From NCBI GenBank assembly GCA_022575985.1, contig JAKSXM010000132.1:13516001-13580000 (forward strand): DNA of 64,000 bases, given 5' to 3'. The notes under the pieces are model-generated. The model was not told the origin of the DNA and did not search any database. It saw only the letters and a program-made list of their open reading frames with translations. Shown piece after piece: positions 40,401-52,400 of the stretch. Position 1 is the first letter of the stretch. The number at the start of each line of letters is the position of its first letter. The stretch is from Anagrus nilaparvatae (Eukaryota; Arthropoda; Insecta; Hymenoptera; Mymaridae). Position numbers and translations under genes: made by a program.

Positions 40401-43400
40401 TAAACCTGAATTATTCCAAATCCCTGAACCCGAATTATTCCAAGTCCCTAAATCGATATTATTATAAGTCCTTAAGCCCAGATTTTTCAAAGTCTTTTAA
40501 AAGTATTTTATTTATTTATATATATACTTACCTAATTATTCTAAGTCTTATTTGACCCCCCCCCTTAAATAGGACAAATTTGACCCCCCCCCCTTAAATA
40601 GAACAAATTTGACCCCCCCCCCCCTTAATTTTCAAGTTCTGAAGTACCCCCTATAAACATGTTCCATGTTAAAAATCACTTTAATACATAAAAAATTAAA
40701 CTAATTTATTAATAACAAATAACAAAACGTTTATTAATCTTATTATATCAATGTATTTCTTCTTGTGCTGCTGACGTTGTTGTCTAAATAATTAGCTGAC
40801 AATTTAAAATACGACAGCAAAACATATATGTATAATGTATATTGATCTATAATCCGGAACATTGACCAAAAAACATAATAAAGAATGAAGATAATAAAGT
40901 AGATATTAACATGGAACATTCAGTATTCAAGCATAAAAGCGCAATGTTCCCCTCCAATTGAAATTACATTTGACTTAATTTGGAGGAATAAGCAAGAGTT
41001 ACACTCGGAGAGCATTATCACGAATTTGAGTAATAGGTGTGCATGATGGTTAATTGATGCAAGACTAGCAAAAATTCCACAAGGGGAAAAAGCTATACAA
41101 ATTTATTATGACAAGTTTAAATCAGGATAAGTGTAGGAGAAATATATTATATCCAGATTTTTTTCTTATAATTATAATCTTTAGAAAGTATTTTACTTGC
41201 GAGAAAAATTTTATTCCAAATTCTTGATGAAAAGACGCCGTATTAATACAGTTTCCATTTCACTGTAATAAACAGCTATTTTTTTTTACACAGAACAATT
41301 TAATAGTTAAAATTTTTCTCGCAAGTGAAATGATTTCTATGGACAAGGTTCGCGAAGAACTCGGGTAAAAGACTGGAGTCGTAAAACTGCTATTAACTTT
41401 TACAACTCATATAAAACCTCTGACTATTAGCTTGTTAATAAACTTGGCGACTACCAATATGACCCAATAAATAAATATCGCAGATCTAAAGACTTTCTGA
41501 ACGAGGGTTTTCAAGGAAACACAATCATGAAATCCGCACAAAATGAAGCTACAGGCATGTTCTTCTATCACTAATACGCGAGTGAGCACGATAAATAACC
41601 CAACATTTAACGCTTTTGCTTGAGTTTGGTCAAGGTTTAAGGTTTATTAACGCACTATCCACTTTTTTAATGTTTGAGTATCCTTTCCATCTATTCTTTT
41701 TCTTTTTCTCTGCTTTTCTATAAATCTTTTCTTAAGCATAACGTATGTAATGATTTAATTAATAAAACAATTAACTCAAGTTAATTACTACTGCATGGCT
41801 AAAAACCGTCTAAATGTTCTGATAAACGCAAAAATGTACAATTGTATAAGGCACTAATTCTCTTTCAATTTTAACATGGAACATGTTCATTGGATGGGGT
41901 ATTTGAAAAAGTTTGGCTCGGCAGGGGGGGAAGTGAAGTTTTAGGGGGGGGGGTGAAAAATTGACTTTTAGTGGGGGTGAAATGGACTTAGAATATTTTC
42001 GATTTAGGGACTTAGAATAATTTGAAGTGGGAGTTAGGACCTGATCAGGCCCTGATAACAACAACAACTTAGAATACTTTAAGTTTATAGACTTAGGATA
42101 GTATATTATTTCAGGATTTATTGTAATTTCAGTTTTTGGATTTATTACTATTATGAGTAAACATGTTCCATGCTCGTTGGTTGTGTAGTTACACAAACCA
42201 GTTATAAATTTTCTTTTCTTCACGGGGAGGACATACAAGCCGAGGATTCTCTCTCGAGAAGTCCTCATTTGACTGGGACCCATGTCTTCACTGGTCGGTA
42301 CGATGCTTCTCTACCACCCCTCTTTCTCCTTCTTACAAATTATGAAAAATATTTAAATTCACTAGGAACTATTCGGGAAAATCCTATAAATTTTCTTTCT
42401 AATTCCAAATTTGCCCAAAAAAAATGTCATTAAGACACATGAACATAAAAAAATTACTCTAAATAAAATAACTTAGATACATCCATATAAAAATAAATTG
42501 CATAGTACATAGATACATAAAACAATAGAATATTTAAAATTCATTGGTTATTATTCGAACCTTTCTCTTTTCATGGAAAATACACAATAAAAATTTCTTT
42601 TTTATAGTTTTATTTAAAAGTATTTTTAAACGCACAATTTTCATAAATCCAAAAGATACCATAAATGCATAGTAGTATACTAAATAGTTATTAAACTTTT
42701 TTATAACACTGAAGAGAGAAAAAAAGAGGTGCATTGCATGAAGAGATAGTAAAGTGCATGTGCATTAGAAAATTTTTTCTCCGGATAGTTTTATTCTTAC
42801 TTATATTATTTAGTCTATACCGGATCGGTCTTACTGCCGGTATACTTTTCTTTTTTTTAATATAAGCTTCTATGTGCTAACAAGTTTATTTATTTATTTA
42901 ATTTACCTTTTTTGGGCAATTTATTTATTTACTTATTAGGAATTATTAGTGCTTTTTTATTAAAGTTAGTATTGTGTGAGTGCAGTTAAAATATATTTAA
43001 AAAATCATATATATTTGCAAAAAAATTTATAGTAAAATTAAAATTTATCTCAATTATTATCACCAATAAATTAATATTTTTTAAAGATTATATTTATAGA
43101 AAGTTTTATTTTTTTTTTCTATAACTTTATAAACGTCGCATTAAAAAATATGCAGAAAGAATCCTTATTAATGAAAAAAAATATTTCCGACATAAAATTG
43201 ACAAGAAAATTTTTCTAAAGATGCGATATTGAATTTAATAAAATACGTAGATGTGTTAGTTTTTTGGAAAAATCTTTGCTTTAACGCATGCGTTTTATCA
43301 TTTATTTTAAATTCTACACCCTCTTACGGTATTTCAATGCGGTACTAAGTGTATTTTTTTGGTACTGCTGCTGTTGTTAATTAATTATTAAATAATATTT

Positions 43401-46400
43401 TTTTTAGTTATTTAAGTCAGTCAGTCAGTCAAAAAAAAACTGTAATTTCATTTTTTCTTTATTATAGTAAAATTGACATTTATTACATTTTGGTGATAAT
43501 AATTGACGTTAAAAAAATTTATACTACGTGATGTGAATTTAATCTGTTAAATAAAAAAGTGCGTAAATATAAAAAATGCCAAGTGAAAAAAATAATATTA
43601 TAAATAATAACGAACAGTTCTTAAAAAATAACGACGATGATAATTTAATAAAATTAATAAAAACTGAAAAAAATCAATTAATGCAAAATAACAATGATGA
43701 TAATAATGATGATAATACGAATACATATGACATACTAGATAATAATTATTACAATAATAACAATAAAGAAAAAAAATTTTTAATAAGCAATAGCTCAAAA
43801 TTAATATTTAAAGACAAAAAAAAATTGAACAAACAGCATAAAAAAATATATTATCATGATTACAATGATAAGGTAAGATTCTAATACCAAAAAAAATTTT
43901 ATATTTAATCGATTAGGGTGCGGAATTTATACAGTTATTATGATTATTATCGCGTGATTTAAGAAAATATTATATATATGACAATTTTTTTTTTATTCTA
44001 AAATTGGTTATTTTAGAGGCAAGAATTAGAATGCTGTTCAAGGGCTTAGGGTGAATTTATAATTTGAGAGGGAATATTCAGTTGAGTGAATTTTATTGAG
44101 AAATTTACTTTATCTAATAATTGAAGTTTTGAGTATTATTTTTGAGGGTTCGGAGATATCTCTCTTTGATTACTTGATTTTACATTTAAATTGATTTTTG
44201 ATTTTATGAGGAGAGGATCAGATTTTATCAACTGTAAAGTGTATTACTTTTTTTACTGTTTCTCAATTAATACTTTTAGAAAATTTCATTTATAAAAATA
44301 TCAAAGAAAGTAAATTCTATTGTTAAATTTTTATTGTTTTTGTTACTCAGGTACAACAATAAAGGGTGAGGCTTATAATATTGATTTGAATTTTACCATT
44401 TAGTAATAACAATATAAAAACGAAAAATGGGAGGTTTTTTTATGATGTTTAAGTTCTGAAATAATAACTCTTGAACTTTAAGTGTAGGACTTGAAATTAT
44501 TTATAGTACATTTGGCCTGAATTTTTTTCTTTGAATTCATGTTTTTTGCAAAGGCTTTGTAGAACATTTTCAACAGAATAAGTGCACAGAGACAGGCTTG
44601 AACCACTAAAGTCGGTTATAGTAGGAACAGAACTGAAAATGTTTATGCTAGAACCAAGATTCAGATTTTTAGGACCCTGAATCTCGCAAACATGGAAAAC
44701 TCGCTTTATAGTTAAACTTTACGAAATTAAAAGATGTCTAAAAAAACCATTTTAATAACTTTAGATTCTTTTAATAAAAGTGAACTAATGAAGTCCCCAA
44801 ATAATAAATTCCCTAAAAGATCCCAATAATTCAAAATCCTTAATTATAAGACCCTGGAAATATCTATAACTATTAGTCAGTTTAGTAACGATTTAATACT
44901 TTGCATATTAAAGTAACTGGCATAAATGATATTGTAACTTATTTATTATTAAAATATCTAAAAATAATTTTTTTTTCAGTACGTTTCGAACATAAAGTTA
45001 ACCAATTATTTTTAGAAGCCACTTTGATAAAAATCTTCAACTTGCATGTTTTTAACGTTTCAGACCATTTAACACAAGTTCAAAGTATTTAGTAATTAAA
45101 GTTTAACAATTCCTTAAAACTGTTGAGTGCAAGTTTTTATAACTTCTTGAAATTCAGCTTCCTCTGGTGAAACTTTTTAAAAATACTTGAGATCCAAATC
45201 CATCAATGATGAAACAGAAAAGGGAGGCTAAAACATTAAGTTTTAAAATAATTTTTACTTTTAATAAATAAAAAAACTTATGACCGGTTTGTGTAACTAC
45301 ACAACCAACGAACATGGAACATGTTCACTAATAACTAACACTGATAATAAAGTATCTATTCTGTTCATAATATCAATATTTATATCCAAGTATTTCGGCA
45401 CTAAAGTTCTTTAGAGACGTCTGCAACAATGGTCCCTAAGTACTTCTGCACCAAAGGTCTTTAGGGACTTCTGCACCATAGGTCCCTAGGTACTTCTACA
45501 CCAATGCTTCCTAAGTACTTCTGCACCAAAAGTTTTTAGGTACTTCTGCACCAAAGGTCTTTAGAGACTTCTGCACCATAGGTCTTTAGGGACTCCTGCA
45601 CCAATGCTCCCTAAGTACTTCTGTACCAAAGGTCTTTAGAGACTTCTGCACCATAGGTCTTTAGGGGCTTCTGCACCATAGGTCCCTAGGTACTTCTGCA
45701 CCAAAGGTCCCTAAATCGAAAATATTCTAAGTCCCATTTGACCCCCCCCCCCCTTAAAAAGGACAAATTTGACCCCCCCCCCCTTAAAAAGGACAAATTT
45801 GACCCCCCCCCTTAAAAAGGACATATTTGACCCCCCCCCCCCCTTAAAAAGGACAAATTTGACCCCCCCCCCCTTAATTTTCCAGTTTTGAAGTACCCCC
45901 TCCCTATAAACATGTTCCATGTTAAAAAAATTTCTTACCTTGTCTAATAGATTAATCTTGTTGATTAAAATTTTAAGGCATCCTAAACAGAAAAATAATT
46001 ATGAGAGCACAAAAAATTACTAAACAAAACATAAAATGTCCAAAACACTAGGTAGGTGCATAAAAATATTCCAATATACCATTAGAGGATAATTGCTGTA
46101 CCCCGTTTTTTACTGTTAGGTTTTTGCCTCTGAACCCTCACCGGGGTAGTTGCGAATGCATCTTAAATAGTATAATTATTAATACTGTGTATTAATTTTT
46201 TATAATATTAATTTTTTTTATTAAAACCTTATCTTAACTATTCAACTCTTATTACTTAATTAATTAAATATTTTGTACAACAGGGAGGGAGGCACTATAG
46301 TCCAAAGGCTGCATTAAGCTTTATTTAAATCATAAATTTCATATATAGGTTGAACTGCCTTTTATACTGCAAAAAATAAATCTTGATAAATGTAATATAT

Positions 46401-49400
46401 AGTTCAAAAAAATATAATATTCATAAGTAAACGGGTGTGTCATAAAAATAAAAAGAAATAAACAGACAACTAAATCGGAAATAGGTGAATCAAATTTAAA
46501 ATTTTCTATAATTTTTAAACTTCTGTTCTATTTATTTCTATATGGCTTTTATTTTAACTTTTGTTTTTTAAATAGTGTATATGTATATGTTACGCACCCG
46601 TTTGATAAATCGTCCATTTCACGAAATAGCATATTGTATATTTTGCAAGGTTAATTTTAGTAAAACGGGGTTGATTTTAAGAATAAAAAAATTTTGTAAA
46701 TCTTATCGAATTACAATTGTAATAATAACCATGGTTATATTTACAAAATTTTTTTATTAGAAAAAAGCAAAACTTTATAATGTAAACATAATCAGTAATT
46801 TTGGTGTTTTTACCCAAGCCTAAGGTCGGTGTCTTGAATTTAAAAAATACCGATTACACTGTGTTTGGTATGTAAAAATATGGTTAATGTCCAATTTTCA
46901 AGGCTCTAGGTGGCCTGGTTGCGATTTGGCAGCTGTTTTTCCAATTTTGATTTTTTCACATTCTCAGCCACCCGTTTCTTTTTTAATTTCTAAACGACCC
47001 ATTTCTGCTACCCTTCAGTTCAATTTGGGCCCAATTGGCGTAGAATCCCTCATATTATATAGTAATAACTAAAAAAAAACGTTTTTAATACATTACTTTT
47101 ATTAAAATGTACAGAAAAATTGCCCTCATTTGATAAATGTATATGAATATACCTACCCGACGAATTTTCGATAGATCTCTTTAGATCTCCAGAGATCAAA
47201 AGAGATCTCCGGAGATCACTTTTGATCTCTAGAGATCTCTAGAGATCCATTTTGATCTCTGGAGATCTAAAGAGATCTTGAGAGATCTGCGGAATGAAAA
47301 AAAAAATTAGGAAAATTTTCAAATGTCATTTAAAATCATTAAATGAAGGTATTAAAGGATAATTTGATTTTTTTAATGCCTTTTGAATAATTTCAAGGAA
47401 ATAGGACCTGGTCAATGAATAAAAAATGTCAAAGTACTTAAATATGTATAATTTTATTAACAACATATTATTTAAAGTTTATGGTATTTAATAGGTATTT
47501 AACATCTTTCAGTTTTAAATTTGAACTGTTTTTTTCACTCTTTTTTTCAACATTTTAACAAAGATAAAAAACTTGAAATTTTTAATGTAAACTTGATTTA
47601 CAATTGTAAAAACAATATAATAACTAAAATAAACATTTTTTTTTAAATTTTATCACATTTTTATTTTATTTACTAAAAAAAATAAAAATTTTATAATTTC
47701 ATTTATAATTTCATGTAACTCACGGTGACCTGGAAGCGTTGTGTTATGCGATCAAAATAACAAAAAAAACTGTATGTTAGGGTCTTTTCTGCACTAAAAA
47801 ATGTCTACGAATTTTCTATCCGGACCTTCTATCTAGCTACTTTAAGCGTTTGCTGTCAATATTTTCATAATTTGAATAATGATGATTTGAATTTTTTTAT
47901 AAGACTGGCTTTTTTTTTCGAAGTATCCGGAATTCCTAACGCGCCTGCAGAACTCTAAAATATAAGTAAAAAAAATAAGTTTCTCGTTGGATTTAGACCA
48001 AAACATCAATTTTTGAGCCCAAGATACCTCTCGAAAGTTTTTTTTGGCCTCCTTAAAATTGGGATTTTCTCAAAACTTTCAGTTTTTCCAGTGGATTAAA
48101 ATTACGTTTAAAATTATGTTCCAATTGATATACTTCAGTATTTTTTCCCCAGCAATCCGATGAAACCATTTATTTTAGTTTTTGACCACGTTTTATAGGA
48201 GAAAAATCGATTTTCGTTGCCTTTTAGGGTCCAAATTTCAAGGGGACCAATTTTACAAGTTTTGTAGTTTTCTGAATAAATTTTTCTGTGTATTATTAAC
48301 AAGAGGGACTTGTCTATTTTTTCCCTAAGAATTCGATGGAACCATTTATTTTAGCTTTTGACCACGTTTTATAGGAAAAAAATCGATTTTATTGGTTTTT
48401 TGGGTCCCAATTTTAAGGAAATCTATTATGAAAAGTTAGCAGTTTTCAAAATAAGTTTTTCTGATTATTATTTAAAAGAAGGTCTTGTATACTTTTTTTC
48501 CATAAATCCTATGAAACAATTTATTTATTTTAGGGTAATTCCATGGATAAAACGCACAAAATGATATGCCAGGTCTCAAAAATAGGAAATTTGTTTTTTT
48601 TTCGATAAAACATTTTAAAAATAGATGATTCCCCGAATTTAAAGATTTTCTATAAATTTGGAAGGGTGCTATGCTGATTTAAAGTTTTTTGGTCAAATTT
48701 CTCTCCTCAGCCACCATTTTTGAAAATCCCGTAAAAAAGCTCCGGAAAACGTTAAAAAAAGAAAAAAAAGTAGGTTTTCGATGTAAAATTTGATGAAAAA
48801 TTCGAATTTTCAGTCAGATTTTTCCTACTCTATGTCAATTCGCGGGAAAATTCAAATTTGTGTTAAACTTTAAGTGAAAATAACTCAAAAGTTTCCCGCT
48901 AAAAAAAAAATTTTTTTTTCTCAAAATCTTCAAAAATTGCATATATTTTTGGGTACATTTCCAACTATTTATAGACATTTTGATAGAAAATAAAATCTAA
49001 ACTTAAAAAAAATTTATTTTTTATTAATAATAGACATAACTTTTGTTTTTTCCAAAAGAAGTATTTTTATTTTTAGTTTTTACATGATTTTTAGGCTAAA
49101 AATTTTAAAAAATCAAGAAAATCCCATTTTATAAATTTTCATTTTTTCTATATTTTAATAAACCATTTTAATTAAATTGTCAAATTGAGATGTATCATTC
49201 AAAGGATACCAAAATTACTATACCTTTGTAAAATTTCCCGCAGAATTCAAATTTTTGGTCAGATTTTCATTTGGTCACGTGACTTAAAATAAGTAACAAG
49301 TCAAAATTGAAAAAAACGAAAATCGGTATTACTCGCTTAAAACAAAAATTACTCTCGGGAAATTTTTTTCAGGAAAATATATGCAATTTTTGAAGATTTT

Positions 49401-52400
49401 GAGAAAAAAAATTTTTTTTTTTTAACGGGAAACTTTTGAGTTATTTTCTCTTAAAGTTTAACACAAATTTGAATTTTCCCGCGAATTGACATAGAGTAGG
49501 AAAAATCTGACTAAAAATTCGAATTTTTCATCAAATTTTACATCGAAAACCTACTTTTTTTTCTTTTTTTAACGTTTTCCGGAGCTTTTTTACGGGATTT
49601 TCAAAAATGGTGGCTGAGGAGAGAAATTTGACCAAAAAACTTTAAATCAGCATAGCACCCTTCGAAATTTATAGAAAACCTTCAAATTCGGGGAATCATC
49701 TAAGTTGTTTTATCGAAAAAAAAAACAAATTTCCTATTTTTGAGACCTGGCATATCATTTTGTGCGTTTTATCCATGGAATTACCCTTTAGCTTTTGACC
49801 ACTTCTTATATGAGAAAAATCGATTTTTGTCGTGTTTCAGGGCCCCAATTTTGAGGAAATCTATTATAAAAGGTTATCAGTTTTCAAAATATGTTTTTCT
49901 GAATATTATTTACAAGAGGCTCTTGTATATTTTTCCCCCCAGAAATTCGACTACGCCTTATATGAGAAAAATCGAGTTTTGTCGTTTTTCAGGGTCATAA
50001 TTTTAAGGAAATCCATTATAAAAATATTGACAGCAAATGCTTAAAGTAGCTGGATAGAAGGTCCGGATAGGAAATTAGTAGACATTTTTTAGTGTAGAAA
50101 ACACCCCACCGTACGGTTTTTTTTGTCATTTTGATGAAATTAAAAATTTCAAGTTTTTTATCTTTGTTAAAATGTTGAAAAAAAGAGTGAAAAAAACAGT
50201 TCAAATTTAAAACTGAAAGATGTTAAATACCTATTAAATACCATAAACTTTAAATAATATGTTGTTAATAAAATTATACATATTTAAGTACTTTGACATT
50301 TTTTATTCATTGACCAGGTCCTATTTCCTTGAAATTATTCAAAAGGCATTAAAAAAATCAAATTATCCTTTAATACCTTCATTTAATGATTTTAAATGAC
50401 ATTTGAAAATTTTCCTAATTTTTTTTTTCATTCCGCAGATCTCTCAAGATCTCTTTAGATCTCCAGAGATCAAAATGGATCTCTAGAGATCTCTAGAGAT
50501 CAAAAGTGATCTCCGGAGATCTCTTTAGATCTCCCCAATTTTTCGATCTATTTAGATCTCTAGAGATCTCCGGAGATCTCTTTTGATCTCTAGAGATCTC
50601 TAGAGATCTCTTTTGATCTCTGGAGATCTAAAGAGATCTATCGAAAATTCGTCGGGTATATAACTATTTTGATTTTTATTGCAATAACTGACATTCTTTA
50701 AAAATTACCGAAAATTTTTGAAAATATTGTCCAAATCATTTCAGAGCAAATATATTATTTTAGAACGTTTATTTTTTATATTTTTAAACAAAATAATTAC
50801 GAAAAAATACCTGCTTAAAAAAAAAAATTGCAAATTATTACAAAACAACATTTTTCTTGTTTTATAAAAAATTTTTTTAAAACAAAGTAATTTATTTTTT
50901 TTTTGTAGTTATATGTTATTTCTAAGATTATAAAATTAGATTTAATTATGTAATTTACAAAATATTCCATAATAATAAAACAATAAATAATAAAAAAAAA
51001 CATTAATATTTTTATTAAATCTCTTTTTATGATTTACTATAATTTTATCTATTGAAATGTTATAAATGCATTTAAATAATATGCAATAATATTTTATATC
51101 AATAAAATTTATGTACGTGATATGAAAGAACCCACCAGTTTTATTATTTCATAATAGAAAATCATATTTGGAAAAAAAAATTTTTATTGGATAGAAAAAA
51201 ATTTATCTAAACCTTGACTCAATCAAATTCTAAATTATGAATTAATTTGATCGGTACATTGAGCTAGTAAAATATGGATATTTCTTCTCTGGCTAAATAG
51301 TGTCAAGTTCATCAGTATATTCCGAATACTCCAGTCAATATACGGTATAGGTTCAAAATGTTTCTGGCCACAACCAGATTTGGTCTACTGTAGGTTTTTT
51401 GGGTCGTCGATCACGAATTTCGGGGTCCTGCCTACTAAAAATTGGCGCTTCACCCTTCAATGAGCAAAAACTACCCCAAAAAGCGGTATTTTTAATGTAT
51501 TTCATGTTTTTGCAAATTTAAGGGTGAAGCGCCAATTTTTAGTAGACAGGACCCCGAAATTTGTGATCAGCGACCCAAAAATCTACAATAGACCAAATTT
51601 GGCGGTGGTCGGAAACTTTACAATCCCCCTCGCTTTCCCGATAAAGACTGGAGTAGAAATTCTTTTTTATGAATCACAAACTAATTTACTAGAGTATCCA
51701 AAAATTTCCGATTTTTATTTTTTTTATAAGGCAAAATTACACAGAAAATATATATACTGTTATTCAAATATATTTTTTAAATAAATTAATAAATATCAGG
51801 ATCATAATCAATTATTTTTATCAAATCGTGTTCGAGTTAAAAGAAAAAGATAAATATTTTTGCAAAATTAATTAGCTAAATTAAACACAGACACGTTATA
51901 CAATAATTTATTTATTTTTTTATTAAATATTCCCTTATTGTATGATTTTTAGCAAGAAAAATGACTCAGTCACATAAAGAAATATTTTTTATTTATCCCT
52001 TGTTTTCTAGGGTTTGTATGTATAAATAGAACCCTATTTTTTTGTTTCTAATACTTATACGATATGGATATACCTATATGCTTATTTATGTAATAACACT
52101 GATTATTGTATACATGGCGATGAAATTCGCAGACGATACTATAATATGATATTGGGTAAGAGGGATTTATTCATTTTTTTTTATATTGTGGTTGTATTCA
52201 AAAGTGTTTTTTTAAATCATTTTAAGTAAGGTATAAATAATATAAATATAATTTGAACCTAAAATCGTTTATTATTAAATTTAAAAATTTTGTCAGACTT
52301 TCAAGTTTCTCTCTAATTTAGCACTATCAAATCTATATGGTGTTATTACAACCAAAAATTTGTACCTGAGAGAAATTTAATTCCGTATTAGAGTTGATTT

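Larger units (their letters stand above)
47154..50658. mobile_element. 3.5 kb foldback with AGATCT-rich ends
   Basis: Ends TACCCGACGAATTTTCGATA and its reverse complement. Both ends carry clusters of short palindromes (AGATCTCTAGAGATCT types). The arms (47154-47870 and 50026-50658) are near-mirror images. The middle holds 175 bp tandem repeats and a nested foldback. Confidence 0.85.

Noticed and set aside
40325..40555. 76-codon frame with 8-residue repeats (SKSLN...YY)
   Set aside because: It is a reading through the 24 bp tandem repeats of HINE-like element 3, not a gene.
40996..41130. Short frame with WLIDARLAKIPQGEKAIQ
   Set aside because: Looks like a possible transposase scrap, but too short and unassignable to report as a gene.
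42170..42433. GC-richer patch and 87-codon frame
   Set aside because: Begins in the HINE-like element 4 terminus and has no recognisable family; not supported as a gene.
45711..45920. Minus-strand frame with KGGGVKFVLF repeats
   Set aside because: Created by the C-tract tandem repeats of HINE-like element 5.
49740..50044. Overlapping frames with FRAPILRKSIIK and QGPNFEEIYYKR
   Set aside because: Produced by 175 bp tandem repeats in the large foldback element.
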